A stretch of 64,000 nucleotides of DNA from CAZBXD01 sp965216395 (lineage in GTDB: Bacteria > Pseudomonadota > Alphaproteobacteria > Micavibrionales > SZUA-601): the NCBI GenBank assembly GCA_965216395.1, contig OZ244156.1:1178001-1242000 (forward strand), read 5' to 3'. A program made the translations under genes and the position numbers. The notes under the pieces were generated by a model. It made no database searches. It was given only the letters and a program-made list of their open reading frames with translations, and was not told where the DNA came from. Numbering within the stretch: position 1 is the stretch's first letter; each line of letters opens with the position of its first letter. Positions 44,799 to 53,751 of this stretch are shown in pieces.

Positions 44799-45452
44799 TC
44801 AAAGAGCGGTTATTTTCAGAGCCGGTGCTGAGCTCAACCAAACAAGGCAATAAAAATTTGTTGTTTTTGGTGGCATAAGCGCCAACCAAGTTGAACGTGC
44901 GGAACGCGAAATATCGTCTTGACGTTTTTGGATAAGCTGCATTTGTGTTTGCTTTAATTTACCGTTTTTCATCAAATCAATTGTTTGATTAACAGGACGC
45001 GTTACCCGTGGTCTAAAAATATCATTGAGATCCGCATTGCGAAGAGTTGAAGATCGCTTATCATCAAGCCATTTCAATAATGACGTATTATAATCAAGAA
45101 TCTTCAGATCATGAGAAAGAATAAACCCAGGAACAGGACAACTTTTCAAAATATCCCCTACATGTGTTCCAAGTAAAGTTAAATGTTCCTGCATCAGCTC
45201 TTTTTCGGCCTCAATCATGCAATAGGAACGCAAATAGGATGTTAAATTTTTCCCAGAATATTTTTCCGAAAGCAAAGAGACCAATTTACCAACACGAATA
45301 TTTTTCTTTCGGGCTGTTTTCTCTAAGAATCGCCAAAAAACGCGCTCCAACCTAACAGCATAGCGTTTTTTATTATATTGAACAATTCTGGATTTTGGTT
45401 GTGTTGATATAAAATCTTCATGGAACATTAAGACGAATCCCTTATTTTTCAT
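44799..45452 (-). CDS. RHH-domain and PAS-like fusion regulator next to the adhesin
   Basis: The 217-aa protein has a basic N-terminal ribbon-helix-helix_4-type domain (KRYAVRLERVFWRFLEKTAR, RVGKLVSLLSEK, NLTSYLRSYCM, about residues 28-90). A segment reading ILKSCPVPGFILSHDLKILD and YNTSLLKWLDD follows (about 103-135), resembling a PAS sensor start. The C-terminal half looks mixed alpha/beta. Ribbon-helix-helix proteins bind short palindromes. It is divergent from the giant adhesin gene (168 bp between starts), so a role in adhesin control is likely but inferred. An internal ATG nine codons in (45428) is an alternative start. Confidence 0.6.
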   Translation of the reverse strand: MKNKGFVLMFHEDFISTQPKSRIVQYNKKRYAVRLERVFWRFLEKTARKKNIRVGKLVSLLSEKYSGKNLTSYLRSYCMIEAEKELMQEHLTLLGTHVGDILKSCPVPGFILSHDLKILDYNTSLLKWLDDKRSSTLRNADLNDIFRPRVTRPVNQTIDLMKNGKLKQTQMQLIQKRQDDISRSARSTWLALMPPKTTNFYCLVWLSSAPALKITAL

Positions 45453-45536
45453 AGCACTTAATATCTATAAGCAATAAATTAACATAATATAATCAAAAAC
45501 TACTACATAATTATATAGTTTTATTAAATAATAAGC

Positions 45537-45560
45537 TAGTAAAAATTACTAAAATTTTAG
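45537..45560. promoter_or_regulatory. Two adjacent palindromes between regulator and adhesin
   Basis: TAGTAA-AAA-TTACTA (45537-45551) is a 6-bp-arm dyad. It is followed by CTAAAATTTTAG (45549-45560), a perfect 12-bp palindrome. They lie 60-85 bp before the adhesin start, where an operator of the divergent ribbon-helix-helix regulator would be expected. The high AT content raises the odds of chance palindromes. Confidence 0.35.
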
Positions 45561-45620
45561 ATAATAGAGCGTATTCTTTATTGAAAATACACAAAATTTA
45601 AAAAATATAGGGAAATAAAC

Positions 45621-48600
45621 ATGGCAGAGTTTGACAACAACGACAATAATGCAAATATTAACAACACATCTGAAAATGATACACTGGTACAGGACGGTCT
45701 CATGGATAATGTTTTAACAAAGCCAGAAACAGGACGTGTTGTTGTTGAAACACAAGCTAATGAAACTTATTCTGTTGGTTTTGATGCCAATCAAGCCGAT
45801 CTTGCTATTGAGAATGGTGATTTAGTATTTAATTTTAATGATGGTACTCAACTTGTTTTAGATAATTTTGCCGAAATTTCTCCTATGCCAACATTAATGC
45901 TTCCCGATGGTACCATTCTCGCTGGTGATGTCATTGTTGCCCAACTTTCTGACCCAAGCACCGATGTTTTTAATCTTGAAACTGCCGCTGGTCCTGGCGC
46001 AGGTGCAGGTGGTCAATTCTCTTATAGTGATGACTTTGGTGATGTGATTGACCTGATCGACAACTTACCACCACTCCCCTTCACCACCCTTGCTTTTAAT
46101 ACCTTTACTGCAGAAGAAATTGATCCCGAGGCTATCAATAATCCGGGCACATTTACGCCAAATTTCTTTACACCATTTTCAGCCGGTGTTTCAGGTGGTT
46201 TCGAAGATTGGCAGCCCAACCAACATATCGGCGATAACAGTGTTTTCCCTATGCAACTTGTTATCAATTACACACCACCTGCAGGGGATAATGATGTTGT
46301 TGACGCAATTAATGTTGCAGATATTCCAGCTGGAACTTTAGTATTTATTGGCACACCAGGTGTTCCGGGAAGTTTCACAGCGGTTAATGTTGTTAATGGT
46401 GAAATCAATATTTCATCTGCTGATCTGGGATCACAAAGTATCTTTATGTTACCCCCTGCTGATAGTGATGTTGATTTCACAGTAACTGTTAACTTAACCA
46501 CCAGCGATCCAGATACAGGGGAAGTTACTGTTCTGACGAATACAGCGACAGCGGTGATTGATGCTGTGGCTGATATTCCAGAAGTTGACGGCACTGTGTC
46601 CTTAGCAGATGGGACAGTAGACGGTTCTGCCGTTACGGGTGCAGATGGCCAGAATATTAGTTTCAATGTCGATATTGATTTTTCTGACAATGATGGGTCG
46701 GAAGTTCACACGATTACTGTTACTGGTGTGCCCCAAGAATGGTCTCTTATTTCTGATGGTGGATTAAACGCAACGGAAACTGTGAATGCTGATGGCACTG
46801 TGACATATACAGTCACTGTCGGCGTTGGTTTTGACGGCACATTACAATTTGACCCAGGCGCATGGAATAGTGACGATTTTGGCGGTTCAGCAACCGTTAC
46901 CTTCACGGCAACGGCTGAAGAAGTCAATGTCGATGGCGAAATCTTACTGAGCAACAACGAAGCGTCCGATTCGCAAAGCTTTACTGTAACATTGAATGAT
47001 AGTGGTCCAAGCGTTGTTGCTGTTTCTGGACCTGTTAGTCTTAATGAAGATGACCTAACCATTGCGGGTGCCGATACGATAGACGGTGTGATCACAGTTG
47101 ATTTTGGTAATGATGGTCCCGGCGATATATCTATCAAAACAGATGGTTTGAACGCTTTGAACCTCACATCTGGCGGTGAACCCCTCAGTTACCAAGTTTC
47201 TGCAGATGGCTTAACATTGACTGCCGTGGACGCTTCTGGCGATGTCGTCTTTACGGTTACAATTGATCCAACACCGGTCATGAATGGTTCTCAAGCTACC
47301 TACACTTATACATTTGAACTTTTACAACCACTTGATCATGATTTACCTGTTGGTGCCGATGATAGCGTGATCGATATTCCCGTTTGCTTTACGGCAACAG
47401 ATACCGATGGTGATACCATTGATGGTGAAGTAAATCTCCAAGTTGTTGATGATCTACCCATTACCCAAGGACAATCGACGGTTGTGGACGAAACAGACGA
47501 CCTTGGCGTGTCTTTCACGGGTGATCTGCCCGTTGACTTTGGCGCTGATGGTGCTGGTTCACCATATGAAGGAAATGATGATTTCTCATCCAGTGTCAAT
47601 CTAACTTCTGGTGGCCAACCTGTTGACGTTGATTATGACGCAGGAACTTATACCGGAACATTGGCCGACGGGACTGTCGTCTTTACACTGACAATCAATA
47701 GTGATGGAACCTATACTTATACACAAGACTTACCGCTTGACCATCCCGATGCAACGGATCCAGATGATGAGATAACACTCAGCTTTGGTTATACAACAAC
47801 TGATTTTGACGGCGATGCAGTTGAAGGTGAATTAACTATTCGGGTTAATGACGACGGCCCCGTAGCGGTTGATGATGTAGCCACGATCAATAGTGGTGAC
47901 CCACAAGTTATTACAGGCAATGTGATTGATAATGATGATGTGGGTTCTGATATTGAAGGCACATTGACAGAAATCTCTGTTGGCGGAAACACCCTCACCT
48001 TTGCTGCAGATGGTCAAACTGATGCCAATGGAACTTATATCGAGGTGGACGGCCAATATGGGACGTTACAAATCTATGAAGATGGGAGCTATACCTATAC
48101 TGTGACCAACCCGCCTGTGGGTGCAGCGGGTACGTTTGATGCCGACTTGTTCGATTATGTGCTTGTTGATGCGGATGGGGACCCCTCCTCCGCATCTGTA
48201 ACCATTAATGTTGCGAATATCGTGCCTATTAATCCGGTTGATGTGCAAGATCAAGTTGACGAAACACTGATTAACCAAACCGTTAGTGATGTGATCACCG
48301 TCACAGGAGGAACAGATTTTACCCTGACAGGTGACTTTTCTTCTGGTGGTTCACAAACAGATGGTACATTAACGTCAAATGGTGTCCCCGTAACGGTCAG
48401 CTTTGTGGGCGGACAATTCATCGGCATGGCCGCAGGAGAAGTGATCTTTACACTGGATCTGAATAATGATGGAACCTATACATTCAACTTATTTGGCAAT
48501 CTTGATCACGCGGATGGCAACAACCCAAATGATATTATCAATTTAAACTTCACTTATGAGGTGAGTGGTCCTGGAACGCCAACCGTTCAAGGAAATATTC

Positions 48601-51167
48601 AAATCGATGTTCTTGACGATATCCCGACAGTGAGAACACAAGGTATTGGTGCTCTTGATGAAACGGATGATTTTACGCAATCTGTTTCAGGGAATATCGA
48701 TGTTGATTTTGGTAATGACGGCCAAGGATCTATTGAAGGTAATGACAGTTTCTCAGCAACCGGATCTGTGGCTGGTGGGACATTGACATCTGGCGGCCAA
48801 GACATAGAAGTCACTGTTAGTGATGGTACCTACACAGGGGCATTAACCGATGGTACCGTTGTCTTTACGATGACTGTCAACGATGATGGGTCTTATGAGT
48901 TTAACCTCAACGCACCTTTAGATCATGCAGATACAACCGATCCAAATGATATTATTAACCTTAATTTTGGTTATGGTGTCACAGATTATGATGGTGATAC
49001 AGTTGATACCGACATCACCATTGCTATTTTGGACGACGGCCCCGTAGCGGTTGATGATGTAGCCACGATCAATAGTGGTGATCCACAAGTTATTACAGGC
49101 AATGTGATTGATAATGATGATGTGGGTTCTGATATTGAAGGCACATTGACAGAAATCTCCGTTGGCGGAAACACCCTCACCTTTGCTGCAGATGGTCAAA
49201 CTGATGCCAATGGAACTTATATCGAGGTGGATGGCCAATATGGTACGTTACAAATCTACGAAGATGGGAGCTATACCTATACTGTGACCAACCCGCCTGT
49301 GGGTGCAGCGGGTACGTTTGATGCCGACTTGTTCGATTATGTGCTTGTTGATGCGGATGGGGACCCCTCCTCGGCTTCTGTAACCATTAATGTTGCGAAT
49401 ACAATGCCAATCACACCAGTCAATATTAAAAATGAAGTTGATGAGACCGACATCTATGATACGGTCAGTGATAATGTTGGTGTTGTTGGTGCAACAGGTT
49501 ATGACTTGGGTGATATTAACGGTAACTTGGACTTTTCTTTCACAGGTTCAGTTGCCAATGGGAACCTAACCTCTAACGGTATCCCTGTCACCGTGTCATT
49601 AATTGGCGGACAAATTGTTGGTATGGCTGGCGGGGAATTAATCTTTACGCTTGATCTCAATAATGCGGGAACATACACATTTGATTTGGTTGGAAATCTT
49701 GATCATGCCGATGGCAACGACGCCAATGATGTGATTGAATTGAATTTCACCTACACAGTTGAAAACGCTAACGGCCAAGTCGTTGAAGGAAATATCAGTA
49801 TCGACGTCTTAGATGATGCACCCGTTGCATCACCTGATCTTAATGTCTTTACCGGTCTGACAGCTGATGGTAACGTGCTGACAGGTGAAGGGTCGGTTGA
49901 TCAAAACACAGCCAGTGATGATTACGGCGCCGATGGTGCGGGTAGTGTGACGCAAGTTGAATTTAACGGCACAATTGTCACATTTGCCAATGATGCCCAA
50001 ACAGATGCGAATGGTACTTATGTCGAAATTGATGGCGATCATGGTACACTACAACTTTATAGTGATGGTAGCTATACATACACATTAAATGGTACCCAAC
50101 AAACAACAGCAAGTTTTGACATTGATGCTTCGGATATTGTTGGACAACCCACCTCTGTAACAGATAATGGTATCACAATTTCTGTTGGTGACGGTGACTA
50201 TCTGACATTCTTTGATGGGGGACCAACGCTTGGCAGTGGCTTTGGTATTGGCAGTTCAATTGATAACACACCAAAAATCTTCAATGGTGAAAGTATCAAT
50301 ATTGGGTTTGACACACCCGCCAATACAGTAACTGTTACTTTGGCTGATATTGGCGCCAATGATGCTGGTGATAGTGTTGGTATATTGGTCTATTTTGCGC
50401 CAAACCAGTATATTGTGGTTGAACAAGTTTTACCAAACCCGGTTCCTGCTAATGGCTTATTCAGCATCACACTTGATGCTGACGCGCTTGGCATTGATAA
50501 CATCTATCAAATAGAACTCTTTACGGGTGATGCGCATGGATTGCAATGTGACGCCGCATTCTTACTTGCGGATGTTGACGCAACCTATGTTGAAACAGGT
50601 TTAACAGATGACTTTACCTATACTATTTCTGATTACGATGGGGACGAAGCTTCGTCTACTTTAAGCTTTGAAGCTTCCGATCCAGCAGGTCGCGCAGCTG
50701 GCGAAGACTTTGATATCGGACTTATTACCGATAATGAAGAAAGTAATGCGGTATTAGCCGGCGATGCTGCTCTTATCATACATGATGATAAATCTGGGTT
50801 AGATATGCCTATCAATGATGGTCCTGCTACTGCTGGTGATGATAATATGCTTGTTAATGCTGATGGTAGTATCAACATGCCAGATCCGGTACCTTTTGGT
50901 GGTGGACCACTTACATTAGGTGATGAGATTAATACACTTAATGTTTCAGACTTGTTAACAGATAGTAGTTATGAACCTGGTGTTTCTGATATTTCTCAGT
51001 ATCTACACGTTGATAGTCAGACAGGAAATGTTGAACTTGATGTCACAGGAACAGGCAATTTCAGTGGTGAAAATGTTGTCACAACGATTGAAAATGTCTC
51101 TACATTCGATACAATCAATGTTGTTTTGAACGATGATGAAGGGGATATTCCCGTTCAAATCGTCTAA
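45621..51167 (+). CDS. Giant type I secreted repeat adhesin, LapA/BapA-like
   Basis: The 1848-aa protein starts with a polar segment and a compact module (about 40-110, ETYSVGFDANQADLAIENGD, LMLPDGTILAGDVIVAQL). The sequence TAAG is at 121-124 and a Gly-rich hinge follows. Ig-like/VCBS-type beta domains rich in Asp, Gly and Thr come next. T1SS-143-like repeats sit near 611-745, 867-1003, 1003-1140 and 1261-1400, interleaved with two identical VCBS-type modules near 744-866 and 1138-1260. A C-terminal secretion domain (about 1730-1848, LTLGDEINTLNVSDLLTDSS to INVVLNDDEGDIPVQIV) matches the type I target domain. I see no clear RTX nonapeptides. There is no signal peptide, as expected for type I export. 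It probably remains in the outer membrane until cleaved by the LapG-type protease at 52813. GGGAAA supports the ATG. Confidence 0.9.
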   Translation: MAEFDNNDNNANINNTSENDTLVQDGLMDNVLTKPETGRVVVETQANETYSVGFDANQADLAIENGDLVFNFNDGTQLVLDNFAEISPMPTLMLPDGTILAGDVIVAQLSDPSTDVFNLETAAGPGAGAGGQFSYSDDFGDVIDLIDNLPPLPFTTLAFNTFTAEEIDPEAINNPGTFTPNFFTPFSAGVSGGFEDWQPNQHIGDNSVFPMQLVINYTPPAGDNDVVDAINVADIPAGTLVFIGTPGVPGSFTAVNVVNGEINISSADLGSQSIFMLPPADSDVDFTVTVNLTTSDPDTGEVTVLTNTATAVIDAVADIPEVDGTVSLADGTVDGSAVTGADGQNISFNVDIDFSDNDGSEVHTITVTGVPQEWSLISDGGLNATETVNADGTVTYTVTVGVGFDGTLQFDPGAWNSDDFGGSATVTFTATAEEVNVDGEILLSNNEASDSQSFTVTLNDSGPSVVAVSGPVSLNEDDLTIAGADTIDGVITVDFGNDGPGDISIKTDGLNALNLTSGGEPLSYQVSADGLTLTAVDASGDVVFTVTIDPTPVMNGSQATYTYTFELLQPLDHDLPVGADDSVIDIPVCFTATDTDGDTIDGEVNLQVVDDLPITQGQSTVVDETDDLGVSFTGDLPVDFGADGAGSPYEGNDDFSSSVNLTSGGQPVDVDYDAGTYTGTLADGTVVFTLTINSDGTYTYTQDLPLDHPDATDPDDEITLSFGYTTTDFDGDAVEGELTIRVNDDGPVAVDDVATINSGDPQVITGNVIDNDDVGSDIEGTLTEISVGGNTLTFAADGQTDANGTYIEVDGQYGTLQIYEDGSYTYTVTNPPVGAAGTFDADLFDYVLVDADGDPSSASVTINVANIVPINPVDVQDQVDETLINQTVSDVITVTGGTDFTLTGDFSSGGSQTDGTLTSNGVPVTVSFVGGQFIGMAAGEVIFTLDLNNDGTYTFNLFGNLDHADGNNPNDIINLNFTYEVSGPGTPTVQGNIQIDVLDDIPTVRTQGIGALDETDDFTQSVSGNIDVDFGNDGQGSIEGNDSFSATGSVAGGTLTSGGQDIEVTVSDGTYTGALTDGTVVFTMTVNDDGSYEFNLNAPLDHADTTDPNDIINLNFGYGVTDYDGDTVDTDITIAILDDGPVAVDDVATINSGDPQVITGNVIDNDDVGSDIEGTLTEISVGGNTLTFAADGQTDANGTYIEVDGQYGTLQIYEDGSYTYTVTNPPVGAAGTFDADLFDYVLVDADGDPSSASVTINVANTMPITPVNIKNEVDETDIYDTVSDNVGVVGATGYDLGDINGNLDFSFTGSVANGNLTSNGIPVTVSLIGGQIVGMAGGELIFTLDLNNAGTYTFDLVGNLDHADGNDANDVIELNFTYTVENANGQVVEGNISIDVLDDAPVASPDLNVFTGLTADGNVLTGEGSVDQNTASDDYGADGAGSVTQVEFNGTIVTFANDAQTDANGTYVEIDGDHGTLQLYSDGSYTYTLNGTQQTTASFDIDASDIVGQPTSVTDNGITISVGDGDYLTFFDGGPTLGSGFGIGSSIDNTPKIFNGESINIGFDTPANTVTVTLADIGANDAGDSVGILVYFAPNQYIVVEQVLPNPVPANGLFSITLDADALGIDNIYQIELFTGDAHGLQCDAAFLLADVDATYVETGLTDDFTYTISDYDGDEASSTLSFEASDPAGRAAGEDFDIGLITDNEESNAVLAGDAALIIHDDKSGLDMPINDGPATAGDDNMLVNADGSINMPDPVPFGGGPLTLGDEINTLNVSDLLTDSSYEPGVSDISQYLHVDSQTGNVELDVTGTGNFSGENVVTTIENVSTFDTINVVLNDDEGDIPVQIV
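45981..45992 (+). other. Predicted LapG-type cleavage site in adhesin (TAAG)
   Basis: Bases ACT GCC GCT GGT encode Thr-Ala-Ala-Gly at residues 121-124 of the adhesin. LapG-type proteases cut between the two alanines of a [T/A/P]AAG sequence after the N-terminal retention module. The position resembles Pseudomonas LapA (cleaved after residue 108). It is preceded by a compact module and followed by a Gly-rich hinge. Processing here is inferred. Confidence 0.6.
47851..48218 (+). repeat. Adhesin module repeat, copy A (368 bp)
   Basis: This segment recurs 1182 bp downstream at 49033-49400. I count seven base differences by eye, all at third codon positions, so both copies encode an identical module starting with DDGPVAVDDVATINSGDPQV. 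Confidence 0.9.
49033..49400 (+). repeat. Adhesin module repeat, copy B (368 bp)
   Basis: Copy B of the 368-bp module, matching 47851-48218 with seven synonymous differences. Homologous recombination between the copies would delete or duplicate 1182 bp, which is a whole number of codons (394) and would keep the reading frame. Confidence 0.9.
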
Positions 51168-51194
51168 TTACAGAGTCACAAAAAAGTAACAGAA

Positions 51195-51226
51195 AGACCT
51201 CGCATTTATGGGCGAGGTCTTTTTTT
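51195..51226 (+). terminator. Rho-independent terminator of the adhesin gene
   Basis: AGACCTCGC (51195-51203) pairs with GCGAGGTCT (51212-51220) across an 8-base loop, followed by a T-run. It lies 28 bp past the adhesin stop, so tolC downstream needs its own promoter. Confidence 0.92.
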
Positions 51227-51350
51227 ATTTGAATTTTTCTTTATTTAACGTTATGTGTATTGCTTGGAATATGTATTTGATTCTTTAGATAAAGTAATTA
51301 AAATACTTACAAATATAAAATTTATAATTAAAAACGTAAGGTTGTCATAG

Positions 51351-52715
51351 ATGATAAAAATAACACAACTAAAACGCTTATTTGCAACGACTACAGTTCT
51401 TGGCTCTATGGTGTTAGCAATGCCCGCTTTTTCTCAATCAATGGAAGAAGCCGTTCGGTTAACCATCGAAACCAATCCCACCATCGGCGTTGTCACGACC
51501 AATCGCGAAGCCATTGAAGAAGAACTAGATCAAGCCCACGGCCTCTATTTGCCACAAGTTGACTTAACACTTGGTGTGGGTCCAGAATGGACAAATGACC
51601 AAACAACACGTGCCGCAGGACGTGACAATGAAAGCCTGATAAGGCAAGATGCACGTATTCAATTACAACAACGTATTTTTAGCGGTTATGAGACCTCATA
51701 CACAGTTGAAAGAGAGAAAGCACGCACCGAATCGGCCGCACGTCGCGTTTACGAAAATTCTGAATTTATTGCTCTTGATGCGATTGGAGCGTATTTAGAA
51801 GTGATTCGCCAAAGAGAATTATTTGCCTTATCGAAGCAGAATGTTGATTTTCATGCTAATATTCTTGGAAAATTAGAAGAACGTTTACAAGGTGGCGTTG
51901 GTACCCAAGCAGATGTATCACAAACCCGTGGACGCCTTGCGAGAGCACAGGCAACACTCTCTCGCACAGGAAATGAGCTTGGCAATGCTGAAGCACTCTA
52001 TACGCGCATTGTCGGGCAATATCCCGGTAAACTCTCGCGTCCTGTTGTTCCAACAGAAGCTTTGCCTCAATCGATTGACCAAGCTGTCGATCTAGCCACA
52101 TTACAAAACCCAACTGTTCGCGTGAACGAGGCTGATGTTGATGCTGCGGATGCTGAAATTGGGATTGCGACAGCCGCATATTATCCTAATGTCAACTTAG
52201 AAGCCGAATCAAATTACCGTGAAGATGCCAATGGCACAGAAACGTACGAAAGTGACAGTAATGTATTACTTCGCATGCGTTGGAATTTATTCCGTGGTGG
52301 TATTGACCGTGCCGCACGCCAAGAAGCTGTTAAGCGCATGCATCAAGCACGAAATGCCCGTTGGGAAGCTGTTGTTGGCGCCAATGAAGAAGCACGTCGT
52401 TCTTGGTTTACCTATCAGGCCAGTGCTCAACAAATTGAACAACTTGAAGCCGCTGTAATTGATTTGCGCAATACGCGCGACTCTTATCAACAACAATTTG
52501 ATGTTGGACAAAGAACATTATTGGATCTCTTAGATGCTGAGAATGAACTCTTCACAGCCCGCGGTCAGCTTGTTTCCGCCGATATTAATACAGCTCGATC
52601 TGCGTATCGCCTACTTGCTTCGACGGGGCAATTGCTTAAAACGCTTAATATCAATGCGCCTGAGCAAGCCAGTCCAGTAACAAAAGGCTTTAAAGAGAGT
52701 ATTGCACTTGATTAA
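51351..52715 (+). CDS. TolC-family outer-membrane channel of the type I system (LapE-like)
   Basis: The 454-aa protein has a signal peptide (ending MPAFSQ) and two OEP repeats. The first begins MEEAVRLTIETNPTIGVVTTNREAI and the second TLQNPTVRVNEADVDAADAE. Coiled segments and YFVG-like turns (VGQRTLLDLLDAENELFTAR) follow. TolC-family trimers bridge the periplasm for type I secretion. Its place between the adhesin and the LapG gene, and the nearby HlyD and ABC genes, make it the outer-membrane partner. The ATG follows AAGG. Confidence 0.93.
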   Translation: MIKITQLKRLFATTTVLGSMVLAMPAFSQSMEEAVRLTIETNPTIGVVTTNREAIEEELDQAHGLYLPQVDLTLGVGPEWTNDQTTRAAGRDNESLIRQDARIQLQQRIFSGYETSYTVEREKARTESAARRVYENSEFIALDAIGAYLEVIRQRELFALSKQNVDFHANILGKLEERLQGGVGTQADVSQTRGRLARAQATLSRTGNELGNAEALYTRIVGQYPGKLSRPVVPTEALPQSIDQAVDLATLQNPTVRVNEADVDAADAEIGIATAAYYPNVNLEAESNYREDANGTETYESDSNVLLRMRWNLFRGGIDRAARQEAVKRMHQARNARWEAVVGANEEARRSWFTYQASAQQIEQLEAAVIDLRNTRDSYQQQFDVGQRTLLDLLDAENELFTARGQLVSADINTARSAYRLLASTGQLLKTLNINAPEQASPVTKGFKESIALD

Positions 52716-52745
52716 ATAAGGTTGGAAAATCTTTGATACTATCGT

Positions 52746-52776
52746 AAAACCGCCCATTCTAGGCGGTTTTTTCGTT
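52746..52776 (+). terminator. Rho-independent terminator of tolC
   Basis: AAAACCGCC (52746-52754) pairs with GGCGGTTTT (52762-52770) across a seven-base loop and is followed by further Ts. It sits between tolC and the convergent lapG gene. Confidence 0.9.
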
Positions 52777-52812
52777 TTACTATAACTTATGTACTCAAAT
52801 TCTTTGCGTGAC

Positions 52813-53523
52813 TTAATGTGTTACGTAACTGGCCGATTTTATGTTTGCACGGGCATGTATCCAGCGACCAGACTGGTTAACTGAGTATTTGGGTACATAA
52901 TGTTTATATTGAACATCGCGATAAAGTCCGTTTGAATTATTATCAAGAACATATGTTGTTCCCTGTGTATTCACAGCTAATACAGAGTGACCAATACCTT
53001 TAATTGTATCAACAACACTGACAAGACGCATATTTGTATCATTAAAACCGAGGAAACGAAGTGTGAAATACTTAACAATCGCATAATCTTCACAATCCCC
53101 TGAATTATTCATAAATTCAGCAGGGCTTGCCCAATGTTCAGAAACACCGTAACCTTCACGATCACTTTTATATTTCCAATTATTAAAATAGCTGTTAACC
53201 ATACGAAGACGTGTCATTTGATCCGTTTGACGCGCTGTTTTTACAAGATCATGCCACGTTTTCATAGTGGTTGTTGTACACGCCGCACGATTAACAACAC
53301 AGTTTTGATACGAAGACATTTGAGCGCGCATCTTATTCATGACCATATTCCATTGAGGCAATGAGCCATAATCATGCGATACATATTCTACAGACCCAAA
53401 AACACCATCATCTGATGTATTCACAGTTTCAGCGATATCTGTCAAGGTAACGGCTTCAGCGTTATCACTGAAAGCGAAAAGAAAATAAAGCCCGAAAATT
53501 CCCCGTTTAACTATGTTTTTCAT
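52813..53523 (-). CDS. LapG-type transglutaminase-like cysteine protease (BTLCP)
   Basis: I take the ATG at 53523; a GTG four codons upstream is possible. The 236-aa protein has a signal peptide (MKNIVKRGIFGLYFLFAFSDNAEA, about 1-24). It has the BTLCP catalytic set: Cys144 in NNSGDCEDYAIVKYF, His179 in GIGHSVLAV and Asp194 in YVLDNNS. The spacing is very close to Pseudomonas LapG (Cys135, His172, Asp189). The acidic residues around the Cys fit the calcium site of LapG. LapG is periplasmic and removes the N-terminal anchor of LapA-type adhesins; in Pseudomonas it is sequestered by LapD when c-di-GMP is high. Placement among the secretion genes of an adhesin with a TAAG site supports this. Confidence 0.9.
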   Translation of the reverse strand: MKNIVKRGIFGLYFLFAFSDNAEAVTLTDIAETVNTSDDGVFGSVEYVSHDYGSLPQWNMVMNKMRAQMSSYQNCVVNRAACTTTTMKTWHDLVKTARQTDQMTRLRMVNSYFNNWKYKSDREGYGVSEHWASPAEFMNNSGDCEDYAIVKYFTLRFLGFNDTNMRLVSVVDTIKGIGHSVLAVNTQGTTYVLDNNSNGLYRDVQYKHYVPKYSVNQSGRWIHARANIKSASYVTH

Positions 53524-53574
53524 TTTATGCCACACTCTTATACATTTTTTATATGTAAATAATACGTTATGTAA

Positions 53575-53590
53575 TTAACCAAAAGGTTAA
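53575..53590. repeat. Inverted repeat between lapG-type and ompA-type genes
   Basis: TTAACC and GGTTAA flank AAAA, a 16-bp perfect dyad 52 bp upstream of the lapG start and about 160 bp upstream of the ompA-like start. It is a candidate operator for either divergent gene. The regulator is unknown. It is not a CtrA box because the half-site spacing is 8, not 7. Confidence 0.3.
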
Positions 53591-53751
53591 CAAAACTAAG
53601 AATTATGGATAAAACATCAAAAGATGCACCACAATTAGAGAAAAACACATAAATTTGCTATTTTTAAAATAAAATCCTTGAAAACATATGCTTATTAAGT
53701 GTATTGATTGCATAGTCAAAAGACTCAAATTTCAAAATTAGTGAGCAAAAA

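Noticed and set aside
47851..49400. Repeats that could be taken as a CRISPR or insertion element
   Set aside because: The repeat is 368 bp, in frame and inside one large coding gene; there are no short spacers, no transposase and no terminal inverted repeats.
46022..50878. Many open frames antisense to the adhesin gene
   Set aside because: They are shadows of the Asp/Thr-rich repeats; several repeat themselves exactly because the modules do.
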